The notes beneath the pieces are model-generated. The model was not told the origin of the DNA and searched no databases. It saw only the letters and a program-made list of their open reading frames with translations. Source: Flavobacterium sp. (GTDB taxonomy: Bacteria; Bacteroidota; Bacteroidia; Flavobacteriales; Flavobacteriaceae). Taken from it: 64,000 bases of DNA. Below are positions 8,660 through 17,800 of the stretch, in pieces; the first letter of the stretch is position 1; each line of letters opens with the position of its first letter. A program made the position numbers and the translations under genes. The stretch lies in assembly GCA_027484725.1 (NCBI GenBank), contig JAIXSK010000016.1:372001-436000 (forward strand), given 5' to 3'.

Positions 8660-8693
8660 AAAACCATCCACGCAATTGGGTGGTTTTTTTTTT
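8660..8693 (+). terminator. typA Rho-independent terminator
   Basis: AAACCATCC (8661-8669) pairs with GGGTGGTTT (8678-8686), with one T-G pair, and is followed by a run of Ts to 8693. It is immediately followed by a copy of the dispersed palindromic repeat. Confidence 0.85.
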
Positions 8694-8780
8694 GAAGCTG
8701 ATCCGGCTATCCGTTGCAATCTTTCACGGCGAACCCCGCCGCAAAAGGATTTTCACTACTATCCGGGCTAGAGGTGTAGC
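8694..8780 (+). repeat. dispersed palindromic repeat, copy 1
   Basis: Begins GAAGCTGATCCGGCTATCCG, has a central imperfect palindrome (CTTTCACGGCG / CGCCGCAAAAG around AACCC) and ends ATCCGGGCTAGAGGTGTAGC. The same plan recurs at 13228-13310 and 31017-31118, each time directly after a Rho-independent terminator. It resembles intergenic palindromic repeats I recall from flavobacterial genomes. Confidence 0.7.
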
Positions 8781-8798
8781 ACAAACAGAAGCTATTAT
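8765..8798 (+). repeat. direct repeat a (pair with 8927-8961)
   Basis: GGGCTAGAGGTGTAGCACAA and onward into AAGCTATTA is nearly identical to 8927-8961. The two copies lie about 162 bp apart in the gap between typA and the fibronectin protein. The first overlaps the end of the dispersed repeat. Confidence 0.6.
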
Positions 8799-8926
8799 TT
8801 AAAACGAAGCTTTTAAAAATACCTCAAGTCCACCTGACTTTTATTTCGCTGCGCTACATACAGTCGCAAGCTCTAGTCTCCTTTTAATTTCTACCCGAGG
8901 CGCAGCCGAACTGAGCGCAGCTAAAT
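8799..8926. other. non-coding stretch between the two direct repeats
   Basis: No open frame of useful length, no RNA gene and no clear hairpin with a T run. It is richer in G+C than other gaps around 8850-8925 (CGCTGCGCTAC, GAGGCGCAGCCGAACTGAGC). It looks like a decayed or composite copy of the dispersed repeat rather than a gene. Confidence 0.35.
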
Positions 8927-8961
8927 GGGCTAGGGGTGTAGTACAAACACAAGCTTATTAC
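8927..8961 (+). repeat. direct repeat b (pair with 8765-8798)
   Basis: GGGCTAGGGGTGTAGTACAA continuing into AAGCTTATTA differs from the first copy at only a few positions. It shows that the end of the palindromic repeat was duplicated inside this intergenic region. Confidence 0.6.
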
Positions 8962-9049
8962 TCAAAACAGTTACCGATAATTTCAATTCATTTATTCATT
9001 CATTAACTGCACATACATTTTTTTTTAAAGTAGAAGCTAAGCGTCATTT

Positions 9050-9057
9050 TATATTTG
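9050..9057 (+). promoter_or_regulatory. -7 box of the fibronectin/T9SS protein (TATATTTG)
   Basis: Consensus TAnnTTTG, 26 nt before the ATG at 9084. No clear -33 TTG in the T-rich stretch upstream. Confidence 0.5.
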
Positions 9058-9083
9058 TAGGTTGTAAATTCAAATCTAGTTTT

Positions 9084-12000
9084 ATGAAAAAGAACTACTC
9101 TTTTAAAACATTGACACATAAAAGCCTATTCATTTTTATGTTGTTGTCTGTTTTCGTTTTTCCTAATCAAATAAGTGCGCAGTGCAATCGGCCAACGAAT
9201 ATTCAAAAAACTTCGCTCACTACTGATAGCGTCTCGTTTTCATGGTCAGCACCCACCTCCGGAAGCTCAGTCATGAACTACGATTATTATGTAACGAATG
9301 ATTTGATCAATTATCCGCCGATTGGGGCCGAGGCCAACCACGAAACAACAGGTTTAACCTATGCAACTTGGTCTGGTCTCACGCCAAACTTTACCTACCG
9401 AATTTTTGTACGCACCCGTTGTGATTTTACTTCGGTCAGCGAATGGCAAAGCGCCGGTAGTTTCACCACTTTGGCCGCTAACTCAGGTTGCGCTAATGGT
9501 CCTTACGGACTGAATCCAACCACCACATTTGTACCTTCTTGTACCGGAAGTGCCGAGGTCATCAATACCGATGCGTATGCGGGTGAATATGCCGATATTG
9601 AGGTAGTTCCCAACCGTCAATACATTTTTGACAGTTCTAGAAATACAGACTACGTGACACTTACCAATACCGGAGTCGATGGAGTTGTTGCGCATGGAGC
9701 AGTTCCGTTTACATGGAATTCCGGCACCTTTAACGGAGTGATTCGTTACTTTTTGAACAGCAATAGCAATTGCGGAATCCAGCAGGTAGAACGCACACGC
9801 TCGGTTACCTGTGCGGTAGTTCCGTCTACTTGTATTCCGCCCATTAGTCCGATTAGTTATTCTATTTCCAGTACCGGAGCCGTGTTGAGTTGGTCGTTTA
9901 GCGGTTCGTTTACAGCTACTCAATATTATGTCAGTACCAACAGTGCAACACCAACAATTAACGCAACGCCCAGTGGTTCTGAACAAGTCCAAAATAAAAC
10001 TACAGTTACCGGTTTAACACCCAATACGACTTATTATTTTTGGTTGCGTTCTTCCTGCGGAACTGATATTTCCAACTGGATATACGGCGGAAGTTTCACA
10101 ACTTTAGCTTCAGACCCAGTGGGTTGTGTTACCAGTATTTATGGGCAAAACCCAACCACAACTTTTACACCGGCTTGTATCGGATCGCCAGAAATCATCG
10201 CCACCAATTCATGGGCGGGCGAGTTCAGTAAAGTCAATATCTTACCCAATAAAACCTATACGTTTACCAGTTCTACCACCACAGATTTTATTACCATTAA
10301 AGACGATTCCACTTCATACACTTACGCCAGTGGTCCAACACCTTTGGTTTGGTCATCGGGCGCGAATACGGCTACTATTCGTTTTATGCTTCATACCAAT
10401 TCAACCTGTGGCTTCCAGAACGTCAGTCGAACAACTACTATAGCTTGTCAGAATGCAGTACCTAGTTGTGCCACACCTTCAGGACTGGTTATTTCAGCAG
10501 TGACGGCCAATACCGTGACTGCAACTTGGAACCATGCCAGTCCGGTTCCGGCCAATGGTTATCAATATTATATAGCTACCAATCAGGTTACACCAACAGC
10601 AACCACAGCTCCATCGGGCACAACAACAACCAATGGTGTAACAGCCAATGGGCTTACAGCCAACAGTACTTATTATTTTTGGGTGCGTTCTAATTGTGCC
10701 AACGGTGTAAGTCAATGGGTTTTTGGAACTGTTTTTAATACTACCGGCAGTACCACCGGATGTACCGATGCTCAAAACGGACAATATCCAACCACTACTT
10801 TTACCCCAACTTGTTTGAGCACTGGTGTTGAAGAAGTCATAGTAACCGATGCATATGCCGGTGAATACAATTTGGTTTCTATTTTTTCTAATCGTCAATA
10901 TACTTTTAGAAGTTCGGTCACCAGTGATTACATTACGATTACCAACCAAGACGCCACCATTACCTATATTTCAGGGAACACACCTCTGATTTGGAACTCC
11001 GGACTTGTGTCGGGTACCATTCGTTACTACATTCACGCTAATTCAGCTTGTGCCGCTCAAAATTCAAACCGCACGCGTTATATTACCTGTCAGCCGGTGA
11101 GCGGAGTTTGTAGTGCTCCGGTAGCTGTTACCCTGGGGACTGTAACCCAAACCTCTGTAGTGGTCAGTTGGACAGCTCCGGTTCCTGGGCCAGCACAAGG
11201 TTATCAGATTTATATCAGCACCGTAAATACAGCACCAAACAGCAGTACAACACCAACGAGTACTGCAACCAATACGAGCACTACTTTAACCGGTTTATCG
11301 TCTCAAACCACTTATTATGTTTGGGTTCGCTCAAGTTGTGGCGGAAGTCAGAGCGTCTGGGTGGCCGGTGGAAATTTCACTACTGCGTCAGCTCCGTGTA
11401 ATGGCCCAACCAACCTGAGCAGTGGCAGCATTACCAGTACCTCTGCCAATATAACTTGGTCGGCAGCGGTACCCACACCAACGCAGTACGATGTTTATTT
11501 CAGTACCTCTAATACGGCACCAACAGCTGGCACAACTGCTTCAGGAACTGTTACCACAACTGCAGCCAATTTACTCAATTTAACGGCCAGCACCACTTAT
11601 TATTTCTGGGTTCGATCAGATTGTGGTTCCAGTAAAAGCAGCTGGATATCCGGCGGCAGTTTCACCACTTTAGCAGCGGCTTGTAGTGCGCCTTCAAATG
11701 TATCGGTTTCAAATATTACCAGCAACACAGCCAATCTTTCCTGGTCTGCTGCGGTTCCGGCACCAACGCAATACGATATTTACTTTAGTACATCAAGTGT
11801 TGCGCCCAATGCTTCTACAACTCCTGTCGGAAGTTTAAATGCATTAACCACCAATTTAATTAACCTCACTGCAAGTACTACTTATTACGTTTGGGTTCGT
11901 TCTGATTGTGGCACGACCGATAGCACATGGACATCAGGCGGTAGTTTTACCACACCGGCACAAGGCGATTGTACTGAGGCTATTTACGGGCAATATCCAA

Positions 12001-13172
12001 CTTCAGCCTTCACACCGGGTTGCACAGGCGCTTCTGAAACAATAGTCACTGATGCCTATGCGGGTGAGTATGCTTTGATAAATGTTCTAGCCAACAAAGA
12101 GTATACGTTTGCCAGTTCGGTCACCACTGATTTTATCACCATTACCAATGAAGCCGGCACAACGGTTTACACAAGTGGTGCCACACCACTCGTTTGGGTT
12201 TCAGGTACAACATCAGGTGTCATCAGATATTATTTTCATGCCAATGCCAATTGCGGATCACAGAACACCAACCGAACCCGATTGATCAGTTGTAGTTCTT
12301 ATTGCGCACCACCTTCATCAGTGATAATGACCAACATCAGCATCGGACAAGCCACCGTGCAATGGACAAGCCCTATTACACCTCAAGCCTATCAATACTA
12401 CATCAGCACCAGCAGTACACCGCCCACCAATTTAACCGCGGCCAGCGGAAGCTCGCTCAGTACTACGCGCGTAATTACCGGATTGACTGCCGCCACCACC
12501 TATTACATTTGGGGAAGAAACTTCTGCGGACCGTACGGTAGTGCATGGGTAAGCGGAGGAAGTTTTACCACTTTAACCGTAACCGGTTGTACAACGGCGG
12601 TGAATGGTTTGTTTCCGCAAGCCAATTTTACACCGGTTTGCAGCGGCAGCAATGAACAAATTACTGATACGGCCTGGACCGGCGAATATGCCAATGTCAA
12701 CATCAGTACTAATAAAGAATATACCTTTACCAGTTCGGTCGCCACTGATTTTGTAACCATCACCAATGCCAACGCAACGGTAATTTACGCTTTCGGAACT
12801 ACGCCGCTTGTGTGGCAGTCAAGTACCAATTCTGGAGTGCTTCGCTATTACTTGCACAACGATGCTACTTGTAACAGTGAGCAAGTCAACCGATTCAAAT
12901 ATATCAAGTGTACCACTTCACTGGCCAATGAGCAAACACAATTAGAGCATTTGGCTTTATATCCAAACCCAACTACAGGCATGCTCAACTTGAGCAATGA
13001 CCAACCGATTGATCAAGTTGAGATATACAATATGTTGGGGCAATTGGTGGTCCAGCAAAGCCTTCATGCCAAAGCGGGCGTAATCAACATGACGCAACTA
13101 TCGGCCGGGACCTATTTGGTTAAAGTACAATCTTCAGGTCTAGCGCAAACCATGCGCATCGTGAAAGAGTAA
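9084..13172 (+). CDS. secreted fibronectin type III repeat protein with T9SS type A sorting domain
   Basis: 1362 residues with an N-terminal signal peptide (to about 32, ending SAQ). The body alternates two module types. There are seven fibronectin III domains of about 90-95 residues, each ending in a [13 protein letters not shown] strand and a GGSFTT motif. There are five copies of a roughly 105-residue module (NPTTTFTP, then TDAYAGEY, then [20 protein letters not shown]) with four invariant cysteines. The order is F-A-F-A-F-A-F-F-F-A-F-A. The last 75 residues are a type A sorting domain ([16 protein letters not shown] ... IYNMLGQLV ... GTYLVKVQ), removed on export through T9SS. It should be released or attached at the cell surface. 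Ligand and function are unknown, and an adhesive or binding role is inference. It is followed by its own terminator. Confidence 0.9.
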   Translation: MKKNYSFKTLTHKSLFIFMLLSVFVFPNQISAQCNRPTNIQKTSLTTDSVSFSWSAPTSGSSVMNYDYYVTNDLINYPPIGAEANHETTGLTYATWSGLTPNFTYRIFVRTRCDFTSVSEWQSAGSFTTLAANSGCANGPYGLNPTTTFVPSCTGSAEVINTDAYAGEYADIEVVPNRQYIFDSSRNTDYVTLTNTGVDGVVAHGAVPFTWNSGTFNGVIRYFLNSNSNCGIQQVERTRSVTCAVVPSTCIPPISPISYSISSTGAVLSWSFSGSFTATQYYVSTNSATPTINATPSGSEQVQNKTTVTGLTPNTTYYFWLRSSCGTDISNWIYGGSFTTLASDPVGCVTSIYGQNPTTTFTPACIGSPEIIATNSWAGEFSKVNILPNKTYTFTSSTTTDFITIKDDSTSYTYASGPTPLVWSSGANTATIRFMLHTNSTCGFQNVSRTTTIACQNAVPSCATPSGLVISAVTANTVTATWNHASPVPANGYQYYIATNQVTPTATTAPSGTTTTNGVTANGLTANSTYYFWVRSNCANGVSQWVFGTVFNTTGSTTGCTDAQNGQYPTTTFTPTCLSTGVEEVIVTDAYAGEYNLVSIFSNRQYTFRSSVTSDYITITNQDATITYISGNTPLIWNSGLVSGTIRYYIHANSACAAQNSNRTRYITCQPVSGVCSAPVAVTLGTVTQTSVVVSWTAPVPGPAQGYQIYISTVNTAPNSSTTPTSTATNTSTTLTGLSSQTTYYVWVRSSCGGSQSVWVAGGNFTTASAPCNGPTNLSSGSITSTSANITWSAAVPTPTQYDVYFSTSNTAPTAGTTASGTVTTTAANLLNLTASTTYYFWVRSDCGSSKSSWISGGSFTTLAAACSAPSNVSVSNITSNTANLSWSAAVPAPTQYDIYFSTSSVAPNASTTPVGSLNALTTNLINLTASTTYYVWVRSDCGTTDSTWTSGGSFTTPAQGDCTEAIYGQYPTSAFTPGCTGASETIVTDAYAGEYALINVLANKEYTFASSVTTDFITITNEAGTTVYTSGATPLVWVSGTTSGVIRYYFHANANCGSQNTNRTRLISCSSYCAPPSSVIMTNISIGQATVQWTSPITPQAYQYYISTSSTPPTNLTAASGSSLSTTRVITGLTAATTYYIWGRNFCGPYGSAWVSGGSFTTLTVTGCTTAVNGLFPQANFTPVCSGSNEQITDTAWTGEYANVNISTNKEYTFTSSVATDFVTITNANATVIYAFGTTPLVWQSSTNSGVLRYYLHNDATCNSEQVNRFKYIKCTTSLANEQTQLEHLALYPNPTTGMLNLSNDQPIDQVEIYNMLGQLVVQQSLHAKAGVINMTQLSAGTYLVKVQSSGLAQTMRIVKE

Positions 13173-13194
13173 ATAGAAACAATTATAAAAAGGG

Positions 13195-13226
13195 AAACCA
13201 TCCGCAGTTGTGGATGGTTTTTTATT
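13195..13226 (+). terminator. Rho-independent terminator after the fibronectin protein
   Basis: Perfect stem AAACCATCC (13195-13203) / GGATGGTTT (13212-13220) followed by Ts. Copy 2 of the dispersed repeat starts 2 bp later. Confidence 0.88.
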
Positions 13227-13227
13227 T

Positions 13228-13310
13228 GAAGCTGATCAGGCTGTTCGCTGTTATCTTTTGCGCTGAACCCCAGCACAAAAGGATAGCCGCTGCCATCCGG
13301 GCTAAAGAGT
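13228..13310 (+). repeat. dispersed palindromic repeat, copy 2
   Basis: Starts GAAGCTGATCAGGCTGTTCG and has the central palindrome CTTTTGCGCTG / CAGCACAAAAG around AACCC. It continues GGATAGCCGCTGCCATCCGG and ends in GGGCTAAAGAG. It aligns over its length with copy 1 (8694) and copy 3 (31017). Confidence 0.7.
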
Positions 13311-13361
13311 GTGTCCGGAGAATCTAGCTATTTCTAGGGAATTAATTCTGTTCTGAAGATA

Positions 13362-13859
13362 CTATTTATTTAATAAATAAACCTTTTCCAGAAAAGCAAT
13401 CTTCTGTTCTTCAGGCCAAATATCGGTGTAAATTAAGAGATTGATAAAGTTATCCTTGATAGAGCCAAACAAAAATAGGTTGTCAAGTTTGTTGTCATTG
13501 AATTTCCATACAATAAACTCTGATTTGGCATCTTCTTTTAGCTTTTCTGTTTTGAATTTACTTTCTTTCATAAAGTCAGAATCCCAAGTGTAAAACAACT
13601 TTACATTTTCAAAATTTGTTTTTTCACTTTTAAAAAATGAATAAGCTTTTTTAGGATTTTGTGCTACAGCAATGATAATTCCTTCTTTATTTTTCAAATA
13701 AGTCTGACCCGAATCTTCAGCTGTATTGAGTTGTTCCCAGTTTCCGGGAATCTTCAACTGAGTTGTTCTCGTTTTTACCAGAGAAAAAGTATTTGATTCC
13801 TGACTTTGTATCCTACCGGAATAACTAATCAATAGTATTAATAAGAAAATCTTTTTCAT
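13362..13859 (-). CDS. small exported protein of unknown function
   Basis: 165 residues from the ATG at 13859, which gives a clean signal peptide (MKKIFLLILLISYSGRIQSQ). A longer frame starts at 13883 with an ATGA overlap to the esterase stop, adding eight residues before that Met, so either start is possible. The mature part is a mixed alpha/beta domain with IPGNWEQL and an acidic/Lys-rich middle. No catalytic motif is recognised. It is the last gene of a four-gene operon with two T9SS type B proteins and a secreted esterase, so an extracytoplasmic accessory role is inferred. Confidence 0.75.
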   Translation of the reverse strand: MKKIFLLILLISYSGRIQSQESNTFSLVKTRTTQLKIPGNWEQLNTAEDSGQTYLKNKEGIIIAVAQNPKKAYSFFKSEKTNFENVKLFYTWDSDFMKESKFKTEKLKEDAKSEFIVWKFNDNKLDNLFLFGSIKDNFINLLIYTDIWPEEQKIAFLEKVYLLNK

Positions 13860-13879
13860 TTTTTTTGTTTTAAATATGA

Positions 13880-14800
13880 TCATTTAGAGTTACCCAACAA
13901 AAAAGTCAGCGGAATATCCAACCTTTTTTTCCAAGATTCCTCTGAGTGGTTTTCGCCCGGAAAAAATTGCGACATAGCATTTTTAGCTGTAAAACCTTTG
14001 GCTTTGAGCAGCGCATTGACCTTTTTTTGGGCTGGTGCGTATAAACTATCTAAAGTTTGATCGCCATAATCAAAGTAGATTTTTCTGCCTGTTTCGGGTT
14101 GTAAATGCGTTTGTAAATATTGAATTATTGCATCGGGTACCGGGTTGTTTTCATTGCGGTAAATGCCAGTCCAATGGGTTGACATACAAGCAGCACCGCC
14201 AAAAACTTTGGGATATTCGCAATAGGCATACATTGAAATCAAACCGCCCATGCTAGAGCCCACAATAAACGTGTGGTCACGATCCGTAAAAATACTAAAA
14301 TGGCTGTCAATATAGGGTTTTAGCTCAGTTACAATAAACTTGAGATATGCATCAGAAACCGGTGTAAAAGCAGCAGTGGTTTTTTTGAGGTTGATATATT
14401 CATCTGAAATCAACTTTTGATTTTCAGCACTCATTGATGCAAAGGCCTTTTGCGGAAAAAACTCTTGATGTCTGAATCCCGGATTATTCCAAATTCCCAC
14501 AATGATAAATGGCTTTGTTTTTCCAGATTTGATAAGCGCATCGGCTATGTTGTCGGCTTCCCATGCTTGTTTGTTCCAAGTGCTTTCGGGGTCAAAAAGC
14601 ATTTGCCCGTCATGCATGTACAGCACATCGTACTTTTGTTGTTCAGTATAACCGTCGGGTAACCAAACATCTATATTTCTGGGGGTTATTAATTTTGAAG
14701 CAAAATCTGAGAGTCTAACTATGCGTCCGGCTTTAACTTCAACAGGTTGTGCTTTCATAAAACAACAAAAAAATAAAACTAAAAAATTGTATTTCATCAT
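13880..14800 (-). CDS. secreted esterase-family alpha/beta hydrolase
   Basis: 306 residues with a signal peptide (to about 17, FMKAQ). The fold is that of the putative-esterase family (Pfam PF00756, esterase D/enterochelin esterase-like). There is an early strand IDVWLPDGY, then YMHDGQMLFD, the nucleophile elbow GSSMGG with Ser183, a probable acid at Asp247 or Asp251 (DYGDQTLD) and the catalytic His285 (GENHSEESW). It should hydrolyse an ester in the periplasm or outside, for example acylated sugars or siderophores, but the substrate is unknown. The gene overlaps its upstream neighbour by 4 bp and its stop overlaps the next possible start, so it is translationally coupled within the operon. 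Confidence 0.88.
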   Translation of the reverse strand: MMKYNFLVLFFCCFMKAQPVEVKAGRIVRLSDFASKLITPRNIDVWLPDGYTEQQKYDVLYMHDGQMLFDPESTWNKQAWEADNIADALIKSGKTKPFIIVGIWNNPGFRHQEFFPQKAFASMSAENQKLISDEYINLKKTTAAFTPVSDAYLKFIVTELKPYIDSHFSIFTDRDHTFIVGSSMGGLISMYAYCEYPKVFGGAACMSTHWTGIYRNENNPVPDAIIQYLQTHLQPETGRKIYFDYGDQTLDSLYAPAQKKVNALLKAKGFTAKNAMSQFFPGENHSEESWKKRLDIPLTFLLGNSK

Positions 14801-17800
14801 CGTACCAAACTAAAATGTCCTTTAAAAATGCGTCCGTCTTCAAGTTCAATGACATACCAATAATCATCTGCCGGCATCGGATTTCCGTTGTAATTTCCGT
14901 TCCAACCTGAATCTGATGCGCTAAAACCGTCCAGTAATTTTCCGTGTCTGTCAAAGACATACAACCATGATTTACTTTGGTGATTTTCACCGGTGCCCCG
15001 CAAATTCCAATAGTCGTTGACTTTATCGCCGTTGGGAGAGAAGAATTTTGGAATGCCAATAACAAATACTTCTATAGGGCCTATATTTCCGCAACCATTC
15101 AAATCATTTACGTATAATTGATGCACGCCCATAGGCACATTATAAAAAATATTTGAACTCTGATAAATGGTCGGATCGTCTAAACTATACACCAAATCTC
15201 CGCCACCACTGGCAATCACTTCAATGGAGTTGAAATCAGTTAAATCAGTAATGTTGATGGCATCAATATGCGCTACATCAGAATTAACTACCTCAATGGT
15301 TCTGGTTTTGACACAACCGTGTACCGAAATTACATCTACTGAATATATCCCCGGAACATTCACATCTAAAGTATATTGCGTTCCTGTCGGTATTAAAACG
15401 CCGTCTTTATACCACTGAAAACTGTAGTTTGATAGGGTACTTGAATCAACGATATCAGCATCAATTCGTTTGTAAAAATTCGGGCTGTCAGAACAAATCA
15501 GTTCGCGCCCTTGCAACCTGATTTTAGGCGTTGGCCAAACTTTAAAAGGCAAAACGGTAGTGGCCGGACAAGTTAAATTTTGCGGATTCTCAATCACAAC
15601 GGTCACGTTTTGAGAAGTTGTGTAAAACGGATTCGGCAGCGGACTGGGCAAGGGCTGTAGGTTACCGCCATAGTATTTGACAACCATTCCGATTTGGCCA
15701 TTCAATACAGAGCTTTCAATGGTTGCTGTATCAAAACCGTAGATCCCGTCTTGGTTGAGCGGATCGGCTTCATCATCACAAACCGAAAGTAAACTCGGGT
15801 TGACCGGAAAAGCTTTGGGCAACTTGTCTACAATAAACGTAAGAGTTTCCTCGTCATAACAAGGTCCGTCCGGGGCATAAGTTATTGCATTGACCACTCG
15901 GGCAGTAATAGTGGTTGTTCCGTTGACCAAAAACGGATTGGGTAAATTTCCGGGCATTAAATTTCCAGAAGCATCATAATATTGAATGTTGACATTGGTT
16001 TGGCCTTGCAAGATGATATTGTTGAAGAGCGAGGTGTTGAATCCGTAAATACCGTCTTGGTCATCATCGCAATGTCTGATGATGTTGTTGTCATTATACG
16101 GATAAGCTGTTGGTAGAGCCTCAACCTCTAGCCGAACATAAGGGCCTAATCCAAAACATGAGTTATCGAGTGTGCTTTCTACGCGCACCCAGATGTTTTG
16201 TTGAAACGGATAAAGCCGGTTTCTGTAGTTGTAGATGTTTTCAGTGGCCAACGGATTTTGTGAAATTTCAAGCGATACGCCGTTGGCATCAACTTCCATA
16301 GAGGCATCTTCAAAATTTTTGAAATATTTGACGCTGTAATTTCCGGTAGGCGGTAGTAGAAGCAAAATATCCGCGGTAGCGCTGCTGAAGTCAAAACTAG
16401 CAATGCCATCGTCGTCATTGTTGTTGCTGTTGTTGTTGCCAAAGCTGTCTAGAAAATCATCACATTTATAATATTTTTTGACAAAGTTAAACGGAATTTG
16501 CGTCGAGGTAACCGTTACATCGAGTTCTCCAACGCTGTGGCAACCATGGGTTAAATCAACCACCCGAACCCAAACAGTCGCCGTGTTGGTATAATAATTC
16601 AAAGGATTGGCAATAAAAGCCGGACTGGTTTCATCTCCGGCTTGAGCTGCTGTTTGCGTTTTGTAATACGTAAAAACACGGTTGCTCGTTGCAGCCATTG
16701 AACTTTCTTTTTGTCTTAAGTTAACGGTGGTATAGCCGTCGTTGTCATCATCACATTGAATCAATGAAACCGGCGAAGTAATATTGGGCACATCATATAA
16801 ATTGAGCGTTACTATGTCTGAAGTGACCAAGCAACTGTTTCCGTTTTTGCGCAAAATCACGCGGTAATTTTTCCCGTTGAACGTAAACGGTGGCGCCAAT
16901 ATTTGCAGAATTCTTCCGCGCGTGTTTGTGTGGTTTGCATCGTCATTGAGGTCTGTCCAAACACCGGCCACCAGAGTTTGCCACTGATAACCATCTACTG
17001 GTGTTGAGCTGATGCTGATGCTGGCATTTTCATAGGCACAAAATGCTTCGCTGTAAGGCTGACTTGTGATGCTGATGGGGGCTGAAATGATGTAATTATT
17101 ATTGGGTAAAGCACTGTATCCTCCATTTCCGCTAACCATTCCTGCCGTATTTACCGAAGCAGTACCACTGCCTAAAATTCCGTTAGCGTCACCATCTAAA
17201 AATCCTGCTTCAATGACATCATTACAACCATCGTTGTCGCTGTCAAGAGATAAGTAATTGCGAACTCCATCGTTGTCTGTGTCAGCAATGTTATAGTTGA
17301 TATTACCTGATTCTACAGCAGTTTCAAGCGCATTACTAAGTCCGTTGCTGCCAAAAACCGAAGGCAAACCGTCAATGCTTCCGTCTTGATTGGCATCGAT
17401 CCGATTGTGACCCGCTTCAATCAAATCAAAAATTCCATCGTTGTCGCTGTCTAAATCAATGTTGTTTGGAACTCCGTCAAGGTCATTATCATTTGGATTA
17501 ATTCCTGTGCCAAAGGCATCGTCTAAACCGTCTTTGTTGTTGTCAGTGTTTGCTGGAGCAATCAAAGTATTGCCCAAAGCTTCGGTTGTGTCCGGAATTC
17601 CATCGTTATCGCTGTCTAAATCAAAATCATCCCTGATACCGTCGCCGTCTGTATCGCGTGAGACACAAGTGTAAATCAGTTTAAAAGTAGCGTTGTTGCC
17701 CGATGTATCTGATAAGTTGATGTGTTTTAAACTCACAGATGTTGCGCCGTTGCATCGAAATTGAAAAGTACCTGTACCGGGCGTCAAAGCCAATGCATCT

